From Paragorgia papillata (lineage: Eukaryota; Cnidaria; Anthozoa; Scleralcyonacea; Coralliidae), in the NCBI GenBank assembly GCA_035771165.1, contig JAWNZC010000470.1, positions 310,001 through 374,000 of the forward strand: a stretch of DNA of 64,000 nt, written 5' to 3'. The notes beneath the pieces were generated by a model. The model saw only the letters and a program-made list of their open reading frames with translations, had not been told where the DNA came from and did no database searches. The position numbers and the translations under genes were made by a program. Below are positions 24,701-33,745 of the stretch, piece by piece (the first letter of the stretch is position 1; each line of letters opens with the position of its first letter).

Positions 24701-27700
24701 AGTGCAGGGCGCTTATATAGGGTTACAAGGTTCAGTGCATGCAGGGCGCTTATATAGGGCTACAAGGTTCAGTGCAGGGCGCTTATATAGGGCTACAAGG
24801 TGTGTGTTTGGTTGTTTTGCCACAGTTTCACCATCTTAAACAATGACCTTGCTATTTTGTGGGTTGAACTGATAATTTACGTACTGAAAGTGCACAAATA
24901 TTTTGTTTTACGTTCATTAATGTTTAATGTAACATACATGCAGCATGGTTGAGCAATCGAACATGCACTAACGCCGCTATTGGCTGATTATTATTATTAT
25001 TATTCTTTATTTAAGTTGGATACGTTTTTCAGCAGAGCTGGTGGGGTCCTCCATTTACAGCTAAGACCTATAGGTGTTGATTTTACGGAGGAAGGAAAAC
25101 CGGAGAACCCAGTGAAAAACCCTCGAAGCACAGGAGAGACGAACTAAGCTCTACTCACATGAGTCCCCACCCCGAGAACGGGGCTATTCCCAGATGGTCA
25201 CCATCCAAGTATACTAACCCCGTCTGACCGGGCTTAACTATTGGTGAGAGGCAGCGCCCTAATAGCACACGCCACCCGTGCTCCCCTGCCTCATATTATA
25301 CCGAAAATGTAATATGTTCTGGAATATGCATGCACTGTCTGGCATAGTTGCCTACAGTACCTACTGTAATTACCAAAGTAACCAATTAAATTGAGTCTGT
25401 TCAACGGAGAGCTCTCCGTATTATATATCCTCTACTTGAATATAAGAACGCGTTGGAAGTAATCAAGCTAACGACGTTGTACGATCGCCGCTGTTTTCTT
25501 ATTCACATAAGATTAGTTGTTTAGTACCTCCAGAGAGACACTGCAGATACAATCTTAGAACGAAAACCTTCTTGTTGATTCCTTGTTGTTAGAAATAGTT
25601 TCATCGTCACTGCTTCAAACAATTTTAATTCGAAATTATTGTAAGAATATTTGAAACTGTAATTTTATCTTTTTAACTATATGTGAACCGTTGTAAGTCA
25701 GTTTTTTACTGCAAAAATGGTCTATTAAAATACTAATAATTCTAAAGAACAAAAACATGGAACAAAAAGTTTGGCCGCGTTATAGGCACTTTAATTCTAT
25801 AGAGTCTGATGCCACTATTAGATTTATATGATAACCAAAGTGAAACAACAATCGAAATATAGTAAGGTTGATATACTGCCGAAACAGAGAACGTAGGAGT
25901 CTAACGTTTCGAGCGAAGGCCCTTCGTCAGAGAGAAACGTAAAGAGTGTAAACAAACAGCAACTTATATAAGAAAGATAATCATGTGACAAAAAATTAGC
26001 CAATTGACCGATTACAAAACTCCCTGGAAACGAGGCTTTTCGGTGGTTACCGTTGCTAGGGCCCGATGCACGTTACTTTATTGGCCGTTGTTATAATACA
26101 CCAATAATAACGGTCAATAAACTAACGTGTATCGGGCCCTAGAAACGGGAACCACCGAAAAGAGATCAAAATGACAATAACAAATCAGTAATGAGATGTT
26201 AAACGTATGAAGTTGTCCTTCAGCAGCATATCGATGAAATTTAATAAAATGAGGTTAAATAAAGCCTAGTCACTGCTGTTTGTCAAGAATATTTATTATT
26301 TGAAAAACTAAACTAAAGTTTCTAAACAGAAACTAAAGTTAAACTAAAGTTTCTGATGATGTCGTAGTACGACGAAAGCTCAAACAATAAATATTCTTGA
26401 CAAACAGTAGTGACCAGGCTTTATTTAACCTCATTTTATTAAAAGTAATGAGATGCGACAAATTAACCAAAGGGAAGGGTTTTTTTGCTCCTTTATTGGT
26501 GGTACAATCCCTTTTCACTATCATTAACTTGAGTGTTTAATTTTTATAGATGTGAAAGATACAAAGGAAATAATTTTTGTGGCAAATATTTGCAAAACCA
26601 AACTGTCTATTTCGACGATATGCAACGTCAATACAACACCGAACGATTATTTTCAGTTTCTGTGAAGGGCAATATTTATATATCAGAAAAATGTTTGAAG
26701 TTTGGAATTGCTGGTATTTGTTATCATTTGTTTCCAGTGTGTCATCATGGAAAACGAAAATCAAGATTGTGTAAAGAAGATTGTTTAAAACTGAAAACAA
26801 ATGCTTGCAGTGACGAGATTTCTCATATTAAGAAACTTTCAGATATGCATTATGTTGACAAAATGTTTCCAGAATGCTCTCGTTTGCCAAGCGCTGGAAC
26901 TAAAGACGGGAAGTTCTGTGTGAAGATTACTATTCCTAATGACAATGATTTAAAGGGGAACTCTAGTGATGGAGAAGTAAAATTGTATGGTAAGTGAGTG
27001 CTCGTTTTTGAGGTCATTTATAGATTAGAAATTAAGAATACGTAATTTTCACCCTTTGACGTCAGTTTCTTTTCGATTTTTTTTCTGAATTCTTTTCAAT
27101 TTCGTTATTATCTTAACTTTTGTATATTTTCAATAGAATTCAAACGGCTGAAAATGACGTCAAGTGCGGAAAATGACGTACTCTGCAGTTATATGTTTGT
27201 GTAACGTTAACTTTCTTCCCACGTGCCTTTGTTTGTTTTTTTTTGTTTGTTTTTATGACTCTTTTATCGAATATTGCAACGTTTTGTTTATTTAAACACG
27301 ATAAAAGCTCTGTGTTGTGCTCAAAGTTCCGTGTGGTTAAAAAAGTTGATAGTTTTACAGTTCTTGCGTGACACTCAGTAAAAGAGAACAGCACGGGACT
27401 TTCAGAACCACACAGAACTTTTATCGCGTAATTAAATAGTAATTCTTGGTTTTCATCTGACGTCACGGCGGCCATATTATTGGTGCACAGAAACAATGGA
27501 AGTGCACAACCTTTATCCTATGGGAATTTAACTCTGTTCTTATTCAAACATTTCGTATTGTTTCACCACCCCCAACGGGGCCACCGATCACGTGAGTGAA
27601 AACGATCCATACAAGCGAGAATTTGTGGTAACACCACGTTTAGTATTTATTGCTTTTACCACAAATTCTCGCTTGTATAACTAATCAAAGTCAAACGCAC

Positions 27701-30700
27701 AACTTACCTATCACTTTAACAACATCTCATATGCAAACGCTACCACTTTGAAGCACATATGACTATTAATTTGCAACCTTAGCTCTCCATCTGAGCCTCA
27801 GTGGCTCAATGGTTAGAGCGTCTGGTTCGAACCTGCAACCTTCTACTGCCCGGTTATGTCTGGGGCTCAGAAATCTTTTCTGAGTAATTGAGCTTGACGA
27901 ACGTCCAACAAACGTCTGTTACAAAATCAAGTAAAGTACCAAGATGTTGGTTTTTTTCTGTATAAATTTGGATTCACATATTTTGTTTGTGTATGTTATA
28001 GATTCAAGTCATAAATGTTACAATGGAACTGGTATTGATTATCTTGGTACTCGTAATACAACTGTGTTTGGTGTTGCTTGCATTAATTGGGATATTGCTC
28101 GACCTGCCACTGCTTGGTCACACAATTACTGTCGTAATCCTAACACAATAGGAAAGTCGCCTTGGTGTTATGTTAACAGTACAGGAAGGAAAGAATATTG
28201 TGGAGTACCAAAGTGTGGATTTCATGTAAATGGTAATAATCTTGTTACAAACATAATCTTATCAAAAATATTAATACCAGCTAAGGTAGAATTTTCTCTC
28301 ACTCCTTGTCTCCGTTCTTTTCCTCACTGTTTGTTTGTTTTTTGCTTGAATGTCCTCTTTTTATTTCTTTATTTTGATAGGTTATACTATTTTAGTTCTT
28401 TAATTTGATTGGCTATACTATTTTAGTTCTTTAAAGGGGTAGTGTCACCATTTGCGCATTTTTTTGCGCACATAGAAATAACTTCAGAAAATATCGGAAA
28501 TAGCTCTAAATTGGACAAGAAACCAGAGAAATTAATCAAATGATATTTACCTTCTACGGTATTCCAATGAAAGTAACCATATCCAGCTACGATTTTAGCA
28601 TCTTTCCATGACTCAAATATAGTCAGTGATAAGTAAATACGTTTCATTGCTGACTATTCCAGGTTTTCTGTGAACTATTTGATCCCTCGTATTTTCTCTT
28701 TCGGCCTGAATTATCGCGTCTTCCACCATGCGGCCAAGTGCGGCCGCCATCTTGGAAACAAACTTGAAAACCTTCAGGCTGTAGTTTTTCAAGTCAGCGC
28801 GTGATTATTGCGTGGGATTTGCGAGTGACACTGCCCCTTTAGTTTGATTGGTTATACTATTTTAGTGCTTTATAATTTGATTGGTTATGCTATTTTAGTT
28901 CTTTAATTTGATTGGTTATACTATTTTGGTTCTCTATTTTGATTGGTTATACTATTTTGGTTCTCTATTTTGATTGGTTATACTATTTTGGTTCTCTATT
29001 TTGATTGGTTATACTATTTTGGTTCTCTATTTTGATTGGTTATACTATTTTGGTTCTCTATTTTGATTGGTTATACTATTTTAGTTCTCTATTTTGATCG
29101 GTGATACTATTTTAGTTTTTTTATTTTGATTGGTTGGTCTATTTTAGTTCTTTAAGTTGATTGGTTATACTATTTTAGTTCTCTATTTTGATTGGTTATA
29201 CTATTTTGGTTCTCTATTTTGATTGGTTGTACTATTTTGGTTCTATTTTGATTGGTTATACTATTTTAGTTCTCTATTTTGATTAATTGGTTATACTATT
29301 TTAGTTTTTTTATTTTGATTAATTGGTTATACTATTTTAGTTTTTTTATTTTGATTGGTTGGTCTATTTTAGTTCTTTAATTTGATTGGTTACACAATTT
29401 TAGTTTTTTTATTTTGATTGCTTATACTATTTTAGGCTGTAATTTGATTGCTTATACTATTTTAGTTCTTTATTTTGATTGGCTATACTATTTTAGTTCT
29501 TTAAAGGGGTAGTGTCACCATTTGCGCATTTTTTTGCGCACATAGAAATAACTTCAGAAAATATCAGAAATAGCTCTAAATTGGACAAGAAACCAGAGAA
29601 ATTAATCAAATGATATTTACCTTCTACGGTATTCCAATGAAAGTAACCATATCCAGCTACGATTTTAGCATCTTTCCATGACTCAAATATAGTCAGTGAT
29701 AAGTAAATACGTTTCATTGCTGACTATTCCAGGTTTTCTGTGAACTATTTGATCCCTCGTATTTTCTCTTTCGGCCTGAATTATCGCGTCTTCCACCATG
29801 CGGCCAAGTGCGGCCGCCATCTTGGAAACAAACTTGAAAACCTTCAGGCTGTAGTTTTTCAAGTCAGCGCGTGATTATTGCGTGGGATTTGCGAGTGACA
29901 CTGCCCCTTTAGTTTGATTGGTTATACTATTTTAGTGCTTTATAATTTGATTGGTTATGCTATTTTAGTTCTTTAATTTGATTGGTTATACTATTTTAGT
30001 TCTCTATTTTGATTGGTTATACTATTTTGGTTCTCTATTTTGATTGGTTGTACTATTTTGGTTCTATTTTGATTGGTTATACTATTTTAGTTCTCTATTT
30101 TGATTAATTGGTTATACTATTTTAGTTTTTTTATTTTGATTAATTGGTTATACTATTTTAGTTTTTTTATTTTGATTGGTTGGTCTATTTTAGTTCTTTA
30201 ATTTGATTGGTTACACAATTTTAGTTTTTTTATTTTGATTGCTTATACTATTTTAGGCTGTAATTTGATTGCTTATACTATTTTAGTTCTTTATTTTGAT
30301 TGGCTATACTATTTTAGTTCTTTAAAGGGGTAGTGTCACCATTTGCGCATTTTTTTGCGCACATAGAAATAACTTCAGAAAATATCAGAAATAGCTCTAA
30401 ATTGGACAAGAAACCAGAGAAATTAATCAAATGATATTTACCTTCTACGGTATTCCAATGAAAGTAACCATATCCAGCTACGATTTTAGCATCTTTCCAT
30501 GACTCAAATATAGTCAGTGATAAGTAAATACGTTTCATTGCTGACTATTCCAGGTTTTCTGTGAACTATTTGATCCCTCGTATTTTCTCTTTCGGCCTGA
30601 ATTATCGCGTCTTCCACCATGCGGCCAAGTGCGGCCGCCATCTTGGAAACAAACTTGAAAACCTTCAGGCTGTAGTTTTTCAAGTCAGCGCGTGATTATT

Positions 30701-33700
30701 GCGTGGGATTTGCGAGTGACACTGCCCCTTTAGTTTGATTGGTTATACTATTTTAGTGCTTTATAATTTGATTGGTTATGCTATTTTAGTTCTTTAATTT
30801 GATTGGTTATACTATTTTGGTTCTCTATTTTGATTGGTTATACTATTTTGGTTCTCTATTTTGATTGGTTATACTATTTTGGTTCTCTATTTTGATTGGT
30901 TATACTATTTTGGTTCTCTATTTTGATTGGTTATACTATTTTGGTTCTCTATTTTGATTGGTTATACTATTTTAGTTCTCTATTTTGATCGGTGATACTA
31001 TTTTAGTTTTTTTATTTTGATTGGTTGGTCTATTTTAGTTCTTTAAGTTGATTGGTTATACTATTTTAGTTCTCTATTTTGATTGGTTATACTATTTTGG
31101 TTCTCTATTTTGATTGGTTGTACTATTTTGGTTCTATTTTGATTGGTTATACTATTTTAGTTCTCTATTTTGATTAATTGGTTATACTATTTTAGTTTTT
31201 TTATTTTGATTAATTGGTTATACTATTTTAGTTTTTTTATTTTGATTGGTTGGTCTATTTTAGTTCTTTAATTTGATTGGTTACACAATTTTAGTTTTTT
31301 TATTTTGATTGCTTATACTATTTTAGGCTGTAATTTGATTGCTTATACTATTTTAGTTCTTTATTTTGATTGGTTATACTATTTTTGTTCTTTATTTTAT
31401 ATGGACACAATATTTAATTAGATTCATGCTTGTAAATATATTTTGATCAAGTTTTGTTCGTTGTTGCTGACAAGCTGTCTGAGCTATACCAGCAAGAGCT
31501 AACAAATCTTACAAACCCTAAGCTAACGTAATATACAAAAATTTTGATCGATTTACAATTGCTGTAATTTCAGTTTCATAGTTGATAATATGACACAATT
31601 TTACTTGACTTACACGAGAGTCTCGGATGGAAAAGAGAAATGTTGTTTGCGCATGAATTATTTCGCGTTTTTTATTCTCTCAATATTTGTTTATTGTATT
31701 TTTGTGGTTTACTAATTAAATTATTTATTTTTGACAGCCTTTGTAAGTTCTGGTGTAGAAAGCACGTCACTGGGCAGAACGATCTATGTAGTTATTGCTA
31801 TAGTTGCCGTGATTCTTCTTGGCTGCGTTACTGTTGTTGTTTATTGGAAAGTTCAAAACTCAAAAGAAAATCCCGATGCTTCGCGTCAAGGTTCTGCTGC
31901 CCATTTTGCTAAATCTAGTTCTCAGCTTGCTGATACGAAAGAAAACACAGAGATTAAGTCATTTATTATGAACGAGGTAAATATTTTACTGTCAGAAATA
32001 CTTGGTTGAAGATTGGTTAGTGTAGTATCTGTAATTGTTTATTGGCGATTTTAATTTTTCTTTGTTAGTGGAAGCAGTAGTAGTTGTGATTGTTGTTGTT
32101 GCTGTTGCTGCTGTTTGTCATCAGTATTGCTATTGTTTTTGTCGCTGTTGCTATTGTTTTTGTCGCTGTTGTTACTGTTGTTCCAGTCTGTGTAAACATT
32201 TAATGGCAGAAAGAAACTTCGTTTGAAAACTTAATAGAACTTACCTAATTTTGCAATAATCTTTATTACACGAATTAAGTGAATGTGTAATTTCCTCTTA
32301 TTAATATGTTTTGAACAGCATATTGCGTCAGGGCGACGAACAGGGATCAATTTGTGATGAAAGTGATGACACTTGCTTCTGTATTATAATACAATGACAG
32401 ACAGTCAGAAAGAGAGATTCATGGAGTTTCAACCTGGATCTGCTTTGCTATTTATTTTCTTTGTTCCACAGCGATGCGTTTTAAAAATATTAAGAGCTAC
32501 GGCGTCTTTAATAGCCGTCTTGTTGGATTATGTTTCCACTTCATGCATTGTTGAACTCCGTAAACAATAACTTTAAAAATAATTTATTCTGCATTAATTT
32601 TGTTCGACCAATAGAAACTCGCGGCCGCCAAATTCGACCAATAGAAATGACCTCTGACGGCCGCGAGTGATGAAAAAATCCCATGCTTTGTCGCAGGCCC
32701 ACATTTCACAGCTACAAGGGGGGCTGTTGCTGATGGTGCTGTTGTTGCTGCTGCTGGTGCTTGTGCTGCTGCTATTGTTGTTGGTGGTGGTGGTGCATGG
32801 TGATGGTGATGTTGTTGCCGCTGTTACTGCTGATCGACGCTTGTCATTAAAGTGTTTGTTTCTTAAATTTAGAAAATGAGTCGTGGAAAGGTGAAATACG
32901 TCAGCGTGCTGGGTGAAGGTAGTTTTTGTAAAGTCTACAAAGGGGAACTGATTAATGATGAAGGAGATTCAAATATGAACATTGTAATCAAAGCACTCGG
33001 TGAAGACACCAGCGCCATTGAAAGAGAAGCTTTTGTCAGAGAGACCAGTTTACTTTGTCCTTTGCAGCATGTGAATATTTTGGGTCTACTTGGCATATCT
33101 CCACACGAGGATAAAGAATTTGTTGTTTTTGAGTATCTCAGTGAAATGAATCTTCATCAATTTCTCAAACTAAAATCTCCTCAGAACAACTGTGATGAGA
33201 GCCAGTATCCATCAACAGATGTACTACTTAATATTGCTGCTCAAATTGCTGATGGCATGAAATATTTGACGGAATTTAATTACATTCATGGCGACCTTGC
33301 TGCAAGAAACTGTTTTATTGCTGAAAATGAAATGGCAGTGAAAATCTCAATGCTTGGTATAGGCAGTCATAAATATCCATCTGATTATGGTTGGCTTCAT
33401 CAAGGCAATTCACTCTATCCTATCCGTTGGATGTCGCCGGAAACGCTTGAGTCTCTTGTCTTGACGAGTGAAAACGACGTTTGGGCCTTTGGCGTTGTTC
33501 TTTGGGAAATTTTTTCACTTGGTCTCAAGCCCTATCACCAGTACAGTAACACTGAAGTGACGGACAAAGTTCGCTCACTTGAACTATTAGAATGTTCACA
33601 AGACTGGCCTCACTCAGTGAGAACTTTAATAAATGACTGCTGGTCAGTTGCACCGTCGACGCGACCCAATTTCGAGACAATTCATGAGACATTGTGTAAT

Positions 33701-33745
33701 GGTTACATCACTATGGCAACAAATGCTTTGGAAGTTGCAGTATGA
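17196..33745 (+). CDS. Ror: Gene A: ROR-like Wnt receptor with two Fz CRDs and a pseudokinase domain (8 exons)
   Basis: Assembled exons: 17196-17622, 19104-19131, 22978-23336, 23884-23911, 26550-26989, 28002-28232, 31738-31976, 32873-33745. The sum is 2,625 bp, 874 residues plus stop, with every junction in phase. Predicted protein: signal peptide (about 1-36), Ig (about 40-135), linker, Fz CRD (153-265), linker, Fz CRD (282-405), kringle (433-499), transmembrane helix (519-541), short juxtamembrane, kinase-like domain (about 591-865). Known RORs are single-pass Wnt5-type receptors with one Fz CRD; a second CRD is unusual. The kinase lacks the DFG Asp and the protein ends right after the domain, without the Ser/Thr/Pro-rich tail of vertebrate RORs. 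The start is the least certain part: the Ig may instead be spliced at 17305 to an upstream signal exon, and the orphan Fz exon at 11931 could then be part of this gene. Exon calls rest on domain content and splice consensus, not transcripts. Confidence 0.8.
17645..17967. mobile_element. MITE with CTTTAAAGGTGA... inverted ends
   Basis: CTTTAAAGGTGACGTACAGT at the left end is mirrored near 17930-17967 (ACGGACTGTACATCACCTTT in the right arm). A related, rearranged copy in the other orientation occupies about 37565-38075 (shared words: TTTTGTTTTGGGTGCAAGT, TCTGCCATGTTGCTCC, CAAGATTGTAAGCTTTT). It begins within 25 bp of gene A's exon 1 donor. Confidence 0.55.
18060..18287. mobile_element. Mariner-like MITE, copy 1 (about 60-bp TIRs, TA duplication)
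   Basis: The ends CAGCTAAATCAATTAAGGTT and AACCTTAATTGATTTAGCTG are perfect inverted repeats that continue inward for about 60 bp (CCTGGCCAAAGCCAAAAGGT, CAAAGCCAAGCGCGAAAA). TA flanks both ends. A second copy is at 63179-63404 with only scattered differences. It lies in intron 1 of gene A. Confidence 0.75.
18333..18440. repeat. Rearranged hammerhead-like cassette (copy 2)
   Basis: It shares CAACAATCGAAATATAGTA and GTTCTCTGTTTCGGCA with the copies at 5046 and 25844, but the order of segments is changed. The minus-strand core reads CTGACGA...CTCAAAAC, so the GAAA element has decayed. Confidence 0.4.
18489..18710. repeat. AAAC / AAGC / CA compound microsatellite
   Basis: (AAAC)n with an internal (AAGC)n block at about 18566-18594, ending in a (CA)n tract from about 18677. 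Its minus strand gives spurious Cys/Val/Phe/Leu-repeat ORFs in several frames. Confidence 0.9.
19104..19131 (+). CDS. Ror: Gene A exon 2: 28-bp linker microexon
   Basis: The acceptor TTTTGTTTTTAG and donor TTCCAG|GTAAGT bound 28 bp. Entered at phase 1 from the Ig exon (G|TT) and left at phase 2, it encodes V-FPPKKNTS, a Pro/Lys/Ser linker between the Ig and the first Fz CRD. Its length (3n+1), phases and linker-like composition match the microexons before every other Fz exon except the orphan, where the match is only tentative. Confidence 0.65.
20094..20856. mobile_element. Harbinger-like non-autonomous element with TTA duplication
   Basis: The ends GGGCCTGTTCATATGAG and CTCATGTGAACAGGCCC form inverted repeats, flanked by TTA at 20091-20093 and 20857-20859. 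The interior is two tandem units of about 370 bp, each made of smaller CGAGTTATCCC / GGGATAACTCG palindromes. No coding content. It lies in intron 2 of gene A. Confidence 0.65.
22340..22495. repeat. Palindromic repeat related to 6968-7111
   Basis: It begins ATTATTTATTAACG and ends CGGTTAATAATCTCTT. Inner GGTCTGA...TCAGACC words face each other. Same family as 6968-7111, more diverged. Confidence 0.45.
22978..23336 (+). CDS. Ror: Gene A exon 3: first Fz cysteine-rich domain
   Basis: A whole Fz CRD in one exon, entered at phase 2 after CCTCCATACAG and left at phase 1 (ACAG|GTATTA). It covers residues 152-272 of the assembled protein and starts at the first cysteine (CGYLKPSSVC). Ten cysteines are present: CGY, VC, QC, MCYHMFPSC, LCKEDC, IC, EC, HC. 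The LCKEDCLKVKT segment is nearly identical to LCKEDCLKLKT in the next Fz exon, which suggests these two arose by duplication within the gene. It is shorter than the other CRDs between C2 and C3. Expected to bind a Wnt-type ligand outside the cell. Confidence 0.88.
23884..23911 (+). CDS. Ror: Gene A exon 4: 28-bp linker microexon between Fz CRDs
   Basis: The acceptor CGTTTTTAG and donor CCCCAG|GTAAGT bound 28 bp. Entered at phase 1 and left at phase 2, it encodes V-PNTRRPHP, a Pro/Arg/His-rich linker between the two CRDs. It has the same length and phases as exon 2. Without it the phase-1 end of exon 3 could not join the phase-2 start of exon 5, so it is required for the reading frame. Confidence 0.75.
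24095..24803. repeat. 33-bp minisatellite, about 21 units
   Basis: The unit is TACAAGGTTCAGTGCAGGGC + GCTTATATAGGGC, with single-base variants (CAG/CTG/CAT) and a 4-bp insertion in one late unit. As 33 is a multiple of 3, two + frames stay open for about 260 codons (11-residue repeats), but this lies in intron 4 of gene A, ignores the splice structure and looks non-coding. Confidence 0.9.
24986..25290 (-). mobile_element. 5S-rRNA-related SINE, copy 1
   Basis: On the minus strand, 25181-25240 reads TAAGCCCGGTCAGACGGGGT then TAGTATACTTGGATGGTGAC and CATCTGGGAATAGC, matching the 3' half of eukaryotic 5S rRNA (GGTTAGTACTTGGATGGGAG, CCTGGGAA). A body with GGGTTCTCCGGTTTTCC follows, ending in a (TTA)n-type tail at 24986-25005. 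A second copy is at 34440-34680. This fits a 5S-derived SINE; it is not a functional 5S gene. Confidence 0.55.
25844..25945 (-). repeat. Hammerhead-like cassette (copy 3, best core of this type)
   Basis: On the minus strand the core reads CTGACGA, a GGGC-CTTC-GCTC hairpin, then GAAAC, which matches the hammerhead-ribozyme consensus CUGANGA / stem II / GAAA. An AACGT...ACGTT pair after it could act as stem III. Stem I is not evident. It shares flanks with the copies at 5046 and 18333. Confidence 0.45.
26241..26444. mobile_element. Foldback element with about 63-bp arms and hammerhead-like core
   Basis: The arm 26241-26303 (TTAATAAAATGAGGTTAAAT...) is the near-complement of 26380-26444. Between the arms lies CTGATGA (26353-26359), a hairpin GTCGT-AGT-ACGAC (26361-26373), then GAAA (26374-26377). 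These elements follow the hammerhead core exactly, but I cannot identify the cleavage-site UH or an unambiguous stem III. Penelope-like elements are known to carry such motifs in their ends; assigning this element to them is inference. Confidence 0.5.
26550..26989 (+). CDS. Ror: Gene A exon 5: second Fz cysteine-rich domain
   Basis: A single-exon Fz CRD entered at phase 2 (TTTTTATAG|A TGT) and left at phase 1 (TATG|GTAAGTGA). It covers residues 281-428, starting RCERYKGNNFC. All ten cysteines are present (KC, ICYHLFPVC, LCKEDC, AC, EC, FC). A Lys/Asp/Gly-rich tail of about 25 residues after the CRD leads into the kringle. The shared CYH(M/L)FP and LCKEDCLK segments tie it to exon 3. If the intron is retained, the frame stops at once (GT AAG TGA). 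Confidence 0.9.
27790..27855 (+). mobile_element. tRNA-derived SINE fragment (broken tRNA-like head)
   Basis: GTGGCTCAATGGTTAGAGCG resembles a pol III A box with D arm, and GGTTCGAACC is a perfect B box, but they are too close because the anticodon arm is missing. It is therefore a tRNA relic or SINE, not a tRNA gene. Confidence 0.45.
28002..28232 (+). CDS. Ror: Gene A exon 6: kringle domain
   Basis: A complete kringle at residues 433-499 with all six cysteines (KCYNGTG, VACINW, NYCRNPN, PWCYV, EYCG, PKCG) and the typical GxxYxGT and SHNYCRNP motifs. Both ends are phase 1: acceptor TATGTTATAG and a donor taken at AATG|GTAATA; an alternative GT at 28226 would break the phase. It sits between the last Fz CRD and the transmembrane exon, as in all RORs. 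RORs normally have one kringle; gene B has two. Confidence 0.9.
28434..28839. mobile_element. TA-flanked MITE, array copy 1
   Basis: The ends AAGGGGTAGTGTCAC and GTGACACTGCCCCTT are perfect 15-bp inverted repeats flanked by TA, as in Tc1/mariner-type MITEs. The minus strand has a chance 74-codon ORF shared by all three copies. This copy differs from the other two by one base in that ORF (CGGAAATAG against CAGAAATAG). Confidence 0.7.
29504..29909. mobile_element. TA-flanked MITE, array copy 2
   Basis: Almost identical to the copy at 28434, with the same ends and the same 31-bp units on both sides. It was therefore copied with the array, not inserted independently. Confidence 0.7.
30325..30730. 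mobile_element. TA-flanked MITE, array copy 3
   Basis: Almost identical to copies 1 and 2. The array after it follows the order of variant units seen after copy 1. Confidence 0.7.
31738..31976 (+). CDS. Ror: Gene A exon 7: transmembrane helix and juxtamembrane region
   Basis: Entered at phase 1 (TTTTTGACAG|CC) and left at phase 0 (AACGAG|GTAAAT). It covers residues 505-584. A short extracellular stalk (FVSSGVESTSLGR) leads to a 23-residue hydrophobic helix at about 519-541 (TIYVVIAIVAVILLGCVTVV then VYW). A polar juxtamembrane segment rich in Ser, Lys, Asn and Glu follows. The position between kringle and kinase is the ROR order. Confidence 0.85.
32061..32190. repeat. Cryptic GTT/GCT trinucleotide-rich tract
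   Basis: Irregular GTT, GCT and TTG triplets, with a duplicated TTGCTATTGTTTTTGTCGCT segment. A second such tract (CTG/TTG/GGT triplets) lies at about 32724-32833, 40 bp before the kinase exon acceptor. Both are intronic. Confidence 0.7.
32873..33745 (+). CDS. Ror: Gene A exon 8: ROR-type kinase domain, predicted pseudokinase, with stop
   Basis: The whole kinase domain is in one exon, entered at phase 0 (AAATTTAG|AAA ATG) and ending at TGA. Residues 585-874. Present: glycine loop GEGSFCKVYKG (598-608), ATP-site Lys624 (IVIK), alpha-C Glu641, catalytic-loop Asp725 and Asn730 (HGDLAARN). Missing: the HRD Arg (Gly724) and the metal-binding DFG Asp (MLG, 744-746). The activation loop keeps Tyr752 and Tyr756 of the ROR YxxxYY motif, but the third Tyr is Gly757. 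ROR identity is strong in PIRWM, FGVVLWEIFSLGLKPY and DCWSVAPSTRP. Vertebrate RORs also have altered motifs (HKD, DLG) but keep the Asp of the latter, so loss of catalysis is likelier here. Only about 10 residues follow the domain, so the Ser/Thr/Pro tail is absent. Confidence 0.93.
   Translation, partial: KMSRGKVKYVSVLGEGSFCKVYKGELINDEGDSNMNIVIKALGEDTSAIEREAFVRETSLLCPLQHVNILGLLGISPHEDKEFVVFEYLSEMNLHQFLKLKSPQNNCDESQYPSTDVLLNIAAQIADGMKYLTEFNYIHGDLAARNCFIAENEMAVKISMLGIGSHKYPSDYGWLHQGNSLYPIRWMSPETLESLVLTSENDVWAFGVVLWEIFSLGLKPYHQYSNTEVTDKVRSLELLECSQDWPHSVRTLINDCWSVAPSTRPNFETIHETLCNGYITMATNALEVAV

Larger units (their letters stand above)
28373..31398. repeat. Higher-order minisatellite: 31-bp units with three embedded MITE copies
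   Basis: AT-rich units of about 31 bp (TTCTCTATTTTGATTGGTTA + TACTATTTTGG) fill this stretch. A 406-bp MITE is embedded three times (28434-28839, 29504-29909, 30325-30730). The higher-order unit is MITE + array: block 1 is 1,070 bp, block 2 is 821 bp, and block 3 is collinear with block 1. The 249-bp deficit of block 2 is about eight 31-bp units. It fills most of the intron between the kringle and TM exons of gene A. Confidence 0.9.

Noticed and set aside
23960..24839. Two overlapping + ORFs of about 260 codons with 11-residue repeats
   Set aside because: Artefact of the 33-bp minisatellite in gene A's intron 4; both frames are equally open.
25181..25240. Functional 5S rRNA gene
   Set aside because: Only the 3' half resembles 5S, with substitutions, and it is fused to a SINE-like body with a simple-repeat tail.
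27140..27496. 118-codon minus-strand ORF between Fz and kringle exons of gene A
   Set aside because: Internally mirrored DNA and Lys-rich composition suggest a repeat; no domain seen.
27790..27855. tRNA gene
   Set aside because: A- and B-box-like words are present but too close; the anticodon arm is missing, so it cannot fold as a tRNA.
28423..30538. Three identical 74-codon minus-strand ORFs
   Set aside because: They lie inside the three copies of one MITE; identity reflects recent duplication of the block, and the protein has no recognisable domain.
28373..31398. CRISPR-like array of regular repeats
   Set aside because: The units are contiguous with no unique spacers, in an animal intron; it is a minisatellite.
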